Shown piece after piece: positions 53,846 to 62,221 of a DNA stretch of 64,000 nt. A model generated the notes under the pieces. That model did not search any database, was not told the DNA's origin, and worked only from the letters and a program-made list of their open reading frames with translations. The position numbers were made by a program, and so were the translations under genes. The DNA is taken from the NCBI RefSeq assembly GCF_014236855.1, contig NZ_CP051261.1:2356001-2420000 (forward strand). The letters run 5' to 3'. Each line of letters starts with the position of its first letter. Position 1 is the stretch's first letter. The DNA comes from Xanthomonas sp. SI. Its GTDB lineage: Bacteria; Pseudomonadota; Gammaproteobacteria; Xanthomonadales; Xanthomonadaceae.

Positions 53846-54733
53846 TCACAGACGCAGTGCGTCCAGGACCAGCGAGAACGCCGGCGAGTGCTGGCGGCGG
53901 CTGGGGTAGTAGAGGTGGTAGCCGGAGAACGGCGGGCACCAGTCTTCCAGCACCCGCACCAGGCGCCCGTCTTCGAGATAGGGTGCGAATTCCTGCTCGG
54001 GCAGGAACGCGATGCCGAGTCCGTCCAGCGCGGCGCGCACGATCGGCGGCGAGGTGCTGAAGATCACCTGGCCTTCGACTCGCACGTTCACCTGCCGGTT
54101 GCGCCGCTCGAACTCCCACACGTAGATGCCGCCATGGGTGGGGAAGCGGATGTTGATGCAGCGGTGTTGGGTCAGGTCGCCCGGTAGCTTGGGCACCGGT
54201 CGCTGCTGGAAGTAGGCCGGCGCCGCGGCCGCGGCCATGCGCAGCGGCGGGCCGATCGGCATCGCGATCATGTCCTTGTCCAGGCTTTCGCCCAGGCGCA
54301 CGCCGGCATCGAAACGGTCGGCGACGATGTCGCGGAAGCCGTAGCTGACATCGAATTCGATCTGCACGTCCGGGTAGCGCTGCAGCACCGGGGTCAGCTT
54401 GGGCAGCAGGGTGGTGTGCAGGATGTGGTCGCCGCTGGTGATGCGCACGATCCCGGCGGGCTTGTCGCGCAGGGCGGTCAGCGCGTCCAGTTCCGACTCG
54501 ATCTCGTCGAAGCGGTTGCCGATGGCCTGCAGCAGGCGCTGGCCCGCCGCGGTGGGCGAGACGCTGCGCGTGGTACGCGTGAGCAGGCGGATCTCCAGCC
54601 GCGTTTCCAGCGCCTTGATCGCCTGGCTGAGCGCCGACTGGCTGACGCCCAGCGCCGCGCCGGCGCGGGTGAAGCTGCCTTCCCGGGCGACGGTGACGAA
54701 GGCCAGCAGGTCGTTGAGGTTGCGTCGTGCCAT
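53846..54733 (-). CDS. LysR-family transcriptional regulator
   Basis: A 295-residue regulator: winged helix-turn-helix at residues 1-60 (AVTVAREGSFTRAGAALGVSQSALSQAIKALE region) and a substrate-binding effector domain. It is divergent from the alcohol dehydrogenase gene with 125 bp between, the standard LysR arrangement, so it probably controls the dehydrogenase/hydrolase/transporter operon and itself. The effector is unknown. Related regulators often respond to aldehydes or aromatic compounds, but that is a loose analogy. Confidence 0.93.
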   Translation of the reverse strand: MARRNLNDLLAFVTVAREGSFTRAGAALGVSQSALSQAIKALETRLEIRLLTRTTRSVSPTAAGQRLLQAIGNRFDEIESELDALTALRDKPAGIVRITSGDHILHTTLLPKLTPVLQRYPDVQIEFDVSYGFRDIVADRFDAGVRLGESLDKDMIAMPIGPPLRMAAAAAPAYFQQRPVPKLPGDLTQHRCINIRFPTHGGIYVWEFERRNRQVNVRVEGQVIFSTSPPIVRAALDGLGIAFLPEQEFAPYLEDGRLVRVLEDWCPPFSGYHLYYPSRRQHSPAFSLVLDALRL

Positions 54734-54757
54734 GGGTCGAGTCTGACAGTTCGATTG

Positions 54758-54772
54758 ATTAGCTGGACTAAT
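54758..54772. promoter_or_regulatory. Candidate LysR binding palindrome
   Basis: ATTAG-N5-CTAAT is a perfect interrupted palindrome in the only AT-rich part of the divergent region, 25 bp before the LysR start and 86 bp before the dehydrogenase start. It fits the T-N11-A core of LysR boxes. ATTGATT just upstream could be a second half-site. Confidence 0.55.
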
Positions 54773-54858
54773 AGGGGGTGCAAGGATTCATCATCTTATC
54801 AGCTGGGTGCGGTGTGCCGACAATGGCCATCCTCCCGTCCCACCGGAACCCCCCCACC

Positions 54859-55908
54859 ATGTCCGTCAACGCCTACGGCACCTACGCCGGCGACAGACCC
54901 CTGCAGCCCATGCGGATCGCGCGCCGTCCCCCCGGCCCGCACGACGTGCGCATCGACATCGCGTTCTGCGGCATCTGCCATTCCGACCTGCACCAGGCGC
55001 GCGGCGAATGGGCCGGCACCCGGTTCCCGTGCGTGCCGGGCCACGAGATCGTGGGCCGGGTCGCAGCGGTCGGCGCGCATGTCGCCAGTTTCCAGCCCGG
55101 CGATCTGGTCGGCGTCGGCTGCATCGTCGACAGTTGCAGGCACTGCGAGGAGTGCGACAGCGGGCTGGAGAACTACTGCGACGGCATGACCGGAACCTAC
55201 AACTTCCCGACCGCCGACGCGCCCGGCCACACCCTGGGCGGCTATTCGCAGCAGATCGTGGTCCACGAACACTACGTGCTGCGCATCCGCCATCCGGCAC
55301 GGCAACTGGCGGCGGTGGCGCCGCTGCTGTGCGCGGGCATTACCACCTATTCGCCACTGCGCCATTGGGGCGCCGGCCCCGGCAAGAAGGTGGGCGTGGT
55401 CGGCATCGGCGGGCTCGGCCACGTCGGCGTGAAGCTGGCCCACGCGATGGGCGCGCATGTCGTCGCGTTCACCACTTCCGATGCCAAGCGCGACGCCGCC
55501 TTCGCATTGGGCGCCGACGAGGTGGTGGTGTCGCGCAATGCGCAGGAGATGGCGGCGCATGCGCAGAGTATCGACCTGCTCGTCAACACGGTCGCCGCGC
55601 CGCACGATCTGGACGCGTTGCTGGCCCTGCTCAAGCGCGATGGCGCGATGGTGCTGGTCGGCGCGCCGGCCAGCCCGCACCCGTCGCCGGCGGTGTTCAA
55701 CCTGATCCTGAAGCGCCGCACTCTGGCCGGCTCGATGATCGGCGGCATTGCCGAGACCCAGCAGATGCTGGATTTCTGCGCCGAGCACGACATCGTCGCC
55801 GACATCGAACTGATCCGCGCCGACCAGATCGACGCCGCCTACGAGCGGATGCTGCAGGGCGATGTGAAGTATCGCTTCGTCATCGACAACGCCACCTTGG
55901 CCGCCTGA
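54859..55908 (+). CDS. Zinc-dependent NAD(P) alcohol/aldehyde reductase, YahK/CAD type
   Basis: A 349-residue medium-chain dehydrogenase. Catalytic zinc ligands are in FCGICHSDLHQ and GHEIVGRV. The structural zinc site is CIVDSCRHCEECDSGLENYC. The cofactor-binding motif is VGVVGIGGLGHVGVKLAHAMG. It resembles the broad-range aldehyde reductases YahK/AdhC of the cinnamyl alcohol dehydrogenase group. It heads a plus-strand operon divergent from lysR, suggesting aldehyde detoxification. I chose the ATG at 54859 because relatives begin near here; the frame opens earlier at 54778 with an unlikely leader. Confidence 0.93.
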   Translation: MSVNAYGTYAGDRPLQPMRIARRPPGPHDVRIDIAFCGICHSDLHQARGEWAGTRFPCVPGHEIVGRVAAVGAHVASFQPGDLVGVGCIVDSCRHCEECDSGLENYCDGMTGTYNFPTADAPGHTLGGYSQQIVVHEHYVLRIRHPARQLAAVAPLLCAGITTYSPLRHWGAGPGKKVGVVGIGGLGHVGVKLAHAMGAHVVAFTTSDAKRDAAFALGADEVVVSRNAQEMAAHAQSIDLLVNTVAAPHDLDALLALLKRDGAMVLVGAPASPHPSPAVFNLILKRRTLAGSMIGGIAETQQMLDFCAEHDIVADIELIRADQIDAAYERMLQGDVKYRFVIDNATLAA

Positions 55909-55920
55909 CCGGAGAGACAG

Positions 55921-56955
55921 ATGAAACGACTGCTGCTGATACTGGCCCTGGCGGCCAGCGCATCCACTGCGATGGGACAAGACATGGCCAATGGCGCGAA
56001 CAACTTCTACAAGAGCGACACGCTGACCGCGGAAAAGGTCTCCTTCCGCAACCAGTACCGGATGACGATCGTGGGCAACCTGTTCGTGCCCAAGCAGCGC
56101 AAGGGCGGCGTCCGTTATCCGGCGATCATCGTCGGACACCCGATGGGCGCGGTGAAGGAGCAGAGTTCGAACCTCTATGCGCAGAAGCTGGCCGAGCAGG
56201 GCTTCGTTACCCTGGCGATCGACCAGTCGTTCTGGGGCGAGAGCCAGGGCCAGCCACGCAACGCGGTGCTGCCGGACCTCTATGCCGAGGCGTTCAGCGC
56301 GGCGGTGGATTATCTCGGCAGCCAGGCGTTCGTGGACCGCGAGCGCATCGGCGTGCTCGGCATCTGCGGCAGCGGCAGCTTCGTCATCAGCGCGGCCAAG
56401 ATCGACCCGCGCATGAAGGCCATCGCCACCGTGAGCATGTACGACATGGGCGCCGCCAACCGCGATGGGTTGAATCACGCGCAGACCCTCGAGCAACGCA
56501 AGCAGATCATCGCCGCCGCGGCGCGACAGCGCGACGTGGAATTCAGCGGCGGGAAGGCCGAGTACACCGGCGGCACGGTGCATGCGCTCGATGCGCGGAC
56601 GCATCCGATCCAGCGCGAGTTCTACGACTTCTACCGAACCGCACGCGGCGAGTTCACCCCGGCGGGCTCTTCGCCTGCGCTCACCACGCATCCGACTCTG
56701 ACCAGCAACGTCAAGTTCATGAACTTCTATCCGTTCGCCGACATCGAGACCATCGCGCCGCGGCCGATGTTGTTCATCGCCGGCGACCAGGCGCACTCGA
56801 AGGAGTTCAGCGAGGACGCGTTCCGCCTGGCGGGGCAGCCGAAGGAGTTGTACTGGGTGAAGGGCGCCGGCCACGTGGATCTCTACGACCGCACCGACCT
56901 GATCCCGTTCGACAAGCTGACATCCTTCTTCAAGCAGCATCTGGGCGCGCCGTGA
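55921..56955 (+). CDS. Secreted alpha/beta hydrolase (YcjY-like, dienelactone hydrolase group)
   Basis: A 344-residue protein with a signal peptide (MKRLLLILALAASASTAMGQ). The nucleophile elbow reads LGICGSGSF, with Cys where serine hydrolases have Ser, as in the dienelactone-hydrolase-like YcjY group. Asp is probably in FIAGDQAHS and His in KGAGHVDLYD. It starts 12 bp after the dehydrogenase gene with a GGAGAGACAG leader, so the two are co-transcribed. Substrate unknown. The mixture of reductase, hydrolase and efflux pump in one unit suggests removal of a reactive carbonyl or ester compound. Confidence 0.82.
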   Translation: MKRLLLILALAASASTAMGQDMANGANNFYKSDTLTAEKVSFRNQYRMTIVGNLFVPKQRKGGVRYPAIIVGHPMGAVKEQSSNLYAQKLAEQGFVTLAIDQSFWGESQGQPRNAVLPDLYAEAFSAAVDYLGSQAFVDRERIGVLGICGSGSFVISAAKIDPRMKAIATVSMYDMGAANRDGLNHAQTLEQRKQIIAAAARQRDVEFSGGKAEYTGGTVHALDARTHPIQREFYDFYRTARGEFTPAGSSPALTTHPTLTSNVKFMNFYPFADIETIAPRPMLFIAGDQAHSKEFSEDAFRLAGQPKELYWVKGAGHVDLYDRTDLIPFDKLTSFFKQHLGAP

Positions 56956-56963
56956 GCGCACGC

Positions 56964-58262
56964 ATGACGAATCGCCCGCGCCCGCCATCCGGCGCTGCCG
57001 CCGACCGCACTCAGGCATGCAGCTGGCCGCTGCCGCCACGGCGCAGCGCGGTGAGTGCGCCGCTGCAGGCAAGTGCAGGACCCGGGCCGCGCGACGCCAC
57101 GCCGCAGCCTGCGCACTGGGGCGGCGTGTTCGCGATGACGCTGTGCGTGTTCGTGCTGATCGCGTCGGAGTTCATGCCGGTCAGCCTGCTGACGCCGATG
57201 GCCGCCGATCTGCGTGTCAGCCAAGGCCTGGCCGGCTACGGCATCGCCATCTCCGGTGCGTTCGCGGTGCTCACCAGCCTGTCCATTCCCGCCTTGGCCG
57301 GCGCCATGGACCGCAAGCGCCTGTTGCTGGCGCTGACTGGGCTGATGGCGGTGTCCGGCGCGGTGGTCGCGCTGGCCCCGAACTATCCGACCTACATGGC
57401 CGGCCGCGCGCTCATCGGCGTGGTGATCGGCGGCTTCTGGTCCATGTCGGCCGCGACCGCGATGCGCCTGGTGCCGCCCGCGCAGGTACCGCGTGCCCTG
57501 GCCATCTTCAATGGCGGCAACGCGTTGGCCACGGTGGTCGCGGCTCCGCTCGGCAGCTACCTGGGCGCGGTGATCGGCTGGCGCGGCGCGTTCCTGTGCC
57601 TGGTGCCGGTGGCGGCGCTCGCGTTCGCCTGGCAGTGGGCCAGCCTGCCGGCCATGGCCGCGGCGCGCGCGGCAGGCGCGCGCAACGTGTTCGTGTTGCT
57701 TCGACACCGAGCGGTCGCTTTGGGCATGGCGGCCTGCGCTGCGTTCTTCATGGGGCAGTTCGCGTTGTTCACCTACGTGCGCCCGTTCCTGGAAACCGTG
57801 ACGCTGGCGAACGTGCCCACGCTGTCGCTGCTTCTGCTCGGAATCGGTGTGGCCGGTCTCGTCGGTACCACGCTCGTCGGCGTCGCGCTCGAGCGCGGCC
57901 TGTATCGCACCTTGATCGCGATTCCGCTGCTGATGGCGGCGATCGCCTTGCTGCTGATTGCATTCGGCGCGCGCGTCGCTGCCGTGGCCGCATTGCTGGG
58001 ACTGTGGGGATTGCTGGCCACCGCTGCGCCGGTGGGATGGTGGAACTGGATCGCGCGGGTGCTGCCCGGCAACGCCGAGGCCGGCGGCGGCTTGATGGTG
58101 GCGGTGATCCAGTTGGCCATCGCCCTGGGCTCGACCATCGGCGGCATGCTGTTCGATCGCAATGGCTACGCGGCGACCTTCGTGGCCAGCGCCGCGCTGC
58201 TGCTGCTCGCGGCCGCGCTGACCTGGCGCGCATCGCGCGCGAACGCGGCGCGCGGCGCATGA
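56964..58262 (+). CDS. MFS drug-efflux-type transporter
   Basis: A 432-residue membrane protein with twelve segments after a 55-residue Pro/Ala-rich cytoplasmic N-terminus. It resembles the NepI/YdhP group of 12-helix drug:H+ antiporters: ASEFMPVSLLTPMAADL in the first segment and GRALIGVVIGGFWSMSAA. A GTG at 56952 overlaps the previous stop codon (GTGA) and is a possible alternative start giving four more residues. It is the third gene of the LysR-linked operon. The exported compound is unknown. Confidence 0.85.
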   Translation: MTNRPRPPSGAAADRTQACSWPLPPRRSAVSAPLQASAGPGPRDATPQPAHWGGVFAMTLCVFVLIASEFMPVSLLTPMAADLRVSQGLAGYGIAISGAFAVLTSLSIPALAGAMDRKRLLLALTGLMAVSGAVVALAPNYPTYMAGRALIGVVIGGFWSMSAATAMRLVPPAQVPRALAIFNGGNALATVVAAPLGSYLGAVIGWRGAFLCLVPVAALAFAWQWASLPAMAAARAAGARNVFVLLRHRAVALGMAACAAFFMGQFALFTYVRPFLETVTLANVPTLSLLLLGIGVAGLVGTTLVGVALERGLYRTLIAIPLLMAAIALLLIAFGARVAAVAALLGLWGLLATAAPVGWWNWIARVLPGNAEAGGGLMVAVIQLAIALGSTIGGMLFDRNGYAATFVASAALLLLAAALTWRASRANAARGA

Positions 58263-58290
58263 GCTGGCGCGATCGCCGCAGGTCGGCGCC

Positions 58291-58851
58291 ATGGCCATGA
58301 CCCGGCAACCAGACGATGGCGAGGCGAGGCCCGGCGCGCAGCGGCCTGTCGCCGGCAACGGCCTCGGGCATCGCAGGCGACGCTGGGCGCTGCGCTGGCC
58401 GATACTGCTGGTCGGCTTGCCGGCACTCGGCGCTTTTGCGGCCGGCATGCGCGCGGAGGCGGCGCCGCCCGCGGCCGCCGCGGCATCCATCACTCCGGAG
58501 GACGCACGCATGTGGATGACCATCGGCGATCGCCGTTTCGCCATCGCCTTGGCCGACAACGCAGCGGCCCGCGCGTTCGCCGCGCAGTTGCCGCTGGTGC
58601 TGCACATGGCCGAACTCAACGGCAACGAGAAACACGTCGAACTGCCGCAGCCGCTGCCGGCGGCTCCGCGCCGGCCAGGCACGATCCATGCCGGCGACCT
58701 GATGCTCTACGGCGCGCAGACGCTGGTCGTGTTCTATGCGAGCTTCGGTTCCGCCTATTCCTACACGCGGCTGGGACGTGTCGACGACCCGACTGCGCTG
58801 GCGCAGGCACTGGGCCGGGGCGACGTCCGGGTCGCATTCACCAACGACTAG
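58291..58851 (+). CDS. Cyclophilin-like fold protein with N-terminal membrane anchor
   Basis: A 186-residue protein. After a basic N-terminus and one hydrophobic segment (about 35-55), residues 72-183 match the cyclophilin-like (Cyclophil_like2) domain: MTIGDRRFAIALADNAAARAFAAQLPL, GDLMLYGAQTLVVFYASF and YTRLGRVDDPTALAQAL. Such domains have no demonstrated prolyl isomerase activity. In many proteobacteria they accompany the same YahK/hydrolase genes as here, which supports operon membership. It is the last gene of that unit. An ATG at 58297 is an equally good start. Confidence 0.82.
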   Translation: MAMTRQPDDGEARPGAQRPVAGNGLGHRRRRWALRWPILLVGLPALGAFAAGMRAEAAPPAAAAASITPEDARMWMTIGDRRFAIALADNAAARAFAAQLPLVLHMAELNGNEKHVELPQPLPAAPRRPGTIHAGDLMLYGAQTLVVFYASFGSAYSYTRLGRVDDPTALAQALGRGDVRVAFTND

Positions 58852-58926
58852 CGGACGCCCCGCGTTCACCGCCGCAGGCCTCGCGCCGCCAGCGCCAGCC
58901 GCGTCCGCAGGGGTTTGCCGCAGACA

Positions 58927-58959
58927 CAAAAAAACCCGGAAAACTGAAGTTTTCCAGGC
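58927..58959 (-). terminator. Intrinsic terminator of tRNA-Pro
   Basis: On the minus strand, CCTGGAAAACT and AGTTTTCCGGG pair around a short TC loop, followed by seven T residues (plus-strand A-run 58928-58934). It ends transcription about 20-50 nt after the tRNA. The plus-strand operon also ends just before it. Confidence 0.88.
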
Positions 58960-58977
58960 TTCTTGTGACCTTGAAAC

Positions 58978-59054
<77 letters not shown>

Positions 59055-59114
59055 AAGGAGCCGCACATGATACGGGGGTCACCCGCATTCGGCAAGATCC
59101 TTTGCGAAAAAATT

Positions 59115-59225
59115 TCAGTCGGCTGCGTTGGGGGCGGCGCCCTCGCGCGCCTCGAACCACATGCCATTGAGGATGGCGGCGGTGGAGGCCAGGCCGACAC
59201 CGAGAATCCAGGCGAAATACCACAT
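59115..59225 (-). CDS. cydX: Cytochrome bd oxidase small subunit CydX
   Basis: A 36-residue single-helix protein, MWYFAWILGVGLASTAAILNGMWFEAREG..., the hallmark N-terminus of CydX/YbgT. GGAG lies eight bases before the ATG. It follows cydB by 34 bp on the same strand. CydX stabilises the haem groups of the CydAB oxidase. It is easily missed because of its size. Confidence 0.95.
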   Translation of the reverse strand: MWYFAWILGVGLASTAAILNGMWFEAREGAAPNAAD

Positions 59226-59259
59226 GCTGCAATCTCCTATGCGAATGGGTTGAACGCGC

Positions 59260-60411
59260 TCAGTACGCGTTGGGGTTGTCGTCCAGCGACGCGGCGCTGA
59301 CCTTGCCCTTCAGCACCCGGTACACCCAGGTGGTGTAGCCGATGATGATCGGCAGGAACAGCGCGGTGGCCAGCAGCATGATCCACAGGGTCAGGCGGCT
59401 GCTGGAGGCGTCCCACACGGTCAGGCTGGAGCCGGGCTGGCTGGAGGAGGGCAGCAGGAACGGGAAGATCGCAAAGCCGACGGTGAGGATGATGCCGGCG
59501 ATGGCCGTGCCCGAGGCGAGGAAGGCCAGCCCGCCGCGGCGCTTGTGCAGCAGCACCGCGCTGAGCAGCAGGCCGAGCAGGCCGGCCACCGGCGCCAGCG
59601 CGGTCAGCGGCATCGACTGGTAGTTGTGCATCCAGCCGCCGACCTCGCCGAGCACCGCGGTCTTCAGCAGCGGGTTGGTGGCGCCGTCGGTGACCGCTTG
59701 CGAGGTCACCTCATAGCCGGGCAGGCCCAGCGCCACCCACACGCCGCCGGCGGCGAACAGCGCGCACGCCACCAGCGCCGCCACGCTGCCGTAGCGGGCC
59801 GCGCGCTCGGCTACCGGGCCGTCGGTCTTCAGCACCAGCATCGCCGCGCCGTGCGCCACCAGCATGCTCACGCTGAGCAGGCCGGCGAGCAGGGCGAACG
59901 GCATCAGCAGGCCGAAGAAGCTGCCGGTGTAGAACACCCGCAGCGTGTCGTCGAAGTGGAACGGCACGCCCAGCACCACGTTGCCCACCGCCACGCCCAT
60001 GATCAGCGCCGGGATGAAGCCGCCGACGAACAGCGCCCAGTCCCAGCCGTTGCGCCAGCGCTGGCTGGGCAGTTTGCCGCGGAACTTGAACCCGACCGGG
60101 CGCAGGATCAGCGCGAACAGGATCACGAACATCGCCAGGTAGAAACCGGAGAAGCTGACCGCGTACAGCGGTGGCCAGGCGGCGAAGATCGCGCCGCCGC
60201 CGAGCACCAGCCAGACCTGGTTGCCTTCCCAGACCGGGCCGATGGTGTTGACCACCAGCCGGCGTTCGGCGTCGTTCCTGGCCACGAACGGCAGCAGCGC
60301 GCCGACGCCCAGGTCGAAACCGTCCATCACCGCGAAACCGATCAGCAGGATGCCGAGCAGCAGCCACCAGATCAGGCGCAGCGTGGTGTAGTCCAATGCA
60401 ATGAAGTCCAT
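59260..60411 (-). CDS. cydB: Cytochrome bd ubiquinol oxidase subunit II
   Basis: A 383-residue membrane subunit with eight or nine helices. It begins MDFIALDYTTLRLIWWLLLG and has GFDLGVGALLPF, NTIGPVWEGNQVWLVL and GFKFRGKL as in all CydB proteins. The start at 60411 is set by AGGAG seven bases upstream; another ATG six bases earlier is too close to it. It follows cydA by 19 bp. Together with CydA and CydX it forms the high-affinity oxygen reductase used at low oxygen. Confidence 0.97.
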   Translation of the reverse strand: MDFIALDYTTLRLIWWLLLGILLIGFAVMDGFDLGVGALLPFVARNDAERRLVVNTIGPVWEGNQVWLVLGGGAIFAAWPPLYAVSFSGFYLAMFVILFALILRPVGFKFRGKLPSQRWRNGWDWALFVGGFIPALIMGVAVGNVVLGVPFHFDDTLRVFYTGSFFGLLMPFALLAGLLSVSMLVAHGAAMLVLKTDGPVAERAARYGSVAALVACALFAAGGVWVALGLPGYEVTSQAVTDGATNPLLKTAVLGEVGGWMHNYQSMPLTALAPVAGLLGLLLSAVLLHKRRGGLAFLASGTAIAGIILTVGFAIFPFLLPSSSQPGSSLTVWDASSSRLTLWIMLLATALFLPIIIGYTTWVYRVLKGKVSAASLDDNPNAY

Positions 60412-60430
60412 CGTCATTCTCCTGCCGGGA

Positions 60431-62020
60431 TCAGAGTTGACCGGCGGCCGCGGTGGCGGCAAGGGGCGCGGCGGGGCGCGGGGTCGGCTGCAGCAGCGCG
60501 GGCAGGTGGTCCGGGCCCTTGCGGATCGCCTTGAGCATCAGCTTGATCTCGATGACCAGCAGCACGGTGTAGATCGCCACGAAGCCGGCCAGGGTGATCA
60601 GGATTTCGTGCAGGGCCAGGCCGGAGGCGGCATAGAACGTCGGCAGCACGCCTTCCACCGCCCACGGCTGGCGGCCGTACTCGGCGACGAACCAGCCGCA
60701 TTCGATCGCGATCCACGGCGCCGGCAGGGACCACAGCGCCAGCTTCAGGAACCAGCGCTTGTCCTCGAAGTTGTGCTTGCACGAGAACCACATCGCGGCG
60801 ATGAAGAACGCGATCAGGTAGAAGCCCAGGCCGGCCATGACCCGGAATGTCCAGAACAGCGGCAGCACGCGCGGCACCGTGTCCAGCGCGGCCTTGGAGA
60901 TTTCTTCCGGCGTGGCGTTGAGGATGTCGTCGCGATAGCGCTTGAGCAGCAGGCCGTGGCCCAGGTCCTGCCAGTGGCGGTCGAACACCTCGCGCGCCTG
61001 CACGTCGTTGCGGTCGGCCTTGAGCCGTTCCAGCGCGCCGTAGGCGATCTGGCCGCCGCGGATGCGGTGCTCGGCGCGCCCGATCAGTTCCAGGATGCCG
61101 GGAATCGGCGTGTCCAGCGAGCGCGTGGCGACCAGGCCCATCAGGTACGGCACCTTGATCGCGTAGTCGTTCTTGCCGGTGGCCTGGTTGGGAATGCCGA
61201 AGGCGGTGAAGTCGGCCGGGGCCTGTTCGGTCTCCCACATCGCCTCGATCGCGGCCAGCTTCATCTTCTGGTGTTCGTTGGCGGCATAGCCGCTCTCGTC
61301 GCCGAGCACCACCACCGACAGCGAGGACGCCAGGCCGAACGCGGCGGCCACCGCGAACGAGCGCCGCGCGATGTCGCGGTGCGTGCCGCGCAGCAGGAAC
61401 AGCGCGCTGATCGACATCACGAACACCGCGCCGGTCACGTAGCCGGCGCTGACCGTGTGCACGAACTTGGCCTGCGCCACCGGGTTGAACACCACCGCCA
61501 TGAAATCGACCACTTCCATGCGCATCGTGTCCGGGTTGAACACCGCGCCGGTCGGATTCTGCATCCAGCCGTTGGCGATCAGGATCCACACCGCCGACAG
61601 GTTGGTGCCCAGCGCCATCAGCCAGGTCACCATCAGGTGCTTGACCGGCGACAGCTTGTTCCAGCCGAAGAAGAACAGGCCGATGAAGGTGGCTTCCAGA
61701 AAGAACGCCATCAACCCTTCGATCGCCAGCGGCGCGCCGAAGATGTCGCCGACGTAGTGGCTGTAGTACGACCAGTTCATGCCGAACTGGAACTCCATGA
61801 CGATGCCGGTGGCCACGCCCATCGCGAAGTTGATGCCGAACAGCACGCCCCAGAACAGCGCCATGCGCCGCCAGACTTCCTTGCGGGTCATGACGAACAC
61901 GCTCTCCATGATCGCGATCATGAAGGATAGGCCGAGGGTGAGCGGGACGAACAGGAAGTGGTACATGGCGGTCATGGCGAATTGCAGCCGCGACAGCTCT
62001 ACGACAGTGGTGTCGATCAT
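60431..62020 (-). CDS. cydA: Cytochrome bd ubiquinol oxidase subunit I
   Basis: A 529-residue haem-binding subunit. His21 in AMYHFLFVP is the probable haem b595 ligand. Other typical parts are GINFAMGVATGIVMEFQFG, the quinol-binding Q-loop region after LGDESGYAANEHQKMKLAAIEAMWET, and GRQPW near the end. The long Q-loop form is present (Pro/Ala tail at the C-terminus is extra). GAGG lies ten bases before the ATG. It is the first gene of cydABX and lies next to an FNR-type site. Confidence 0.97.
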   Translation of the reverse strand: MIDTTVVELSRLQFAMTAMYHFLFVPLTLGLSFMIAIMESVFVMTRKEVWRRMALFWGVLFGINFAMGVATGIVMEFQFGMNWSYYSHYVGDIFGAPLAIEGLMAFFLEATFIGLFFFGWNKLSPVKHLMVTWLMALGTNLSAVWILIANGWMQNPTGAVFNPDTMRMEVVDFMAVVFNPVAQAKFVHTVSAGYVTGAVFVMSISALFLLRGTHRDIARRSFAVAAAFGLASSLSVVVLGDESGYAANEHQKMKLAAIEAMWETEQAPADFTAFGIPNQATGKNDYAIKVPYLMGLVATRSLDTPIPGILELIGRAEHRIRGGQIAYGALERLKADRNDVQAREVFDRHWQDLGHGLLLKRYRDDILNATPEEISKAALDTVPRVLPLFWTFRVMAGLGFYLIAFFIAAMWFSCKHNFEDKRWFLKLALWSLPAPWIAIECGWFVAEYGRQPWAVEGVLPTFYAASGLALHEILITLAGFVAIYTVLLVIEIKLMLKAIRKGPDHLPALLQPTPRPAAPLAATAAAGQL

Positions 62021-62109
62021 GGCTGTGCTACCTCGTGGGGAATGTGCATCTGGGTGGCCGGGTGGCGGTAGGTTGAGGGCGATGTTCCGCTTCCGCCGCG
62101 CGCGGGGCC

Positions 62110-62123
62110 TTGATCCAGATCAA
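62110..62123. promoter_or_regulatory. Perfect FNR/CRP-superfamily binding site
   Basis: TTGAT-CCAG-ATCAA matches the FNR consensus TTGAT-N4-ATCAA exactly. It lies between cydA (start 62020) and cydD (start 62222), about 90 bp and 98 bp from the two starts. It suits oxygen-dependent control of one or both operons by an FNR/Anr-type regulator. Being palindromic, it can serve either direction. Confidence 0.82.
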
Positions 62124-62221
62124 TGCCCTTGCCGGCCGCGATCGGCATCGTGGCGGCACGCGGCGGTCCCCATCCCAATGCCGCCTTACAATGGCGGCCC
62201 GTTCGCCGCGCAGAGTCCGTT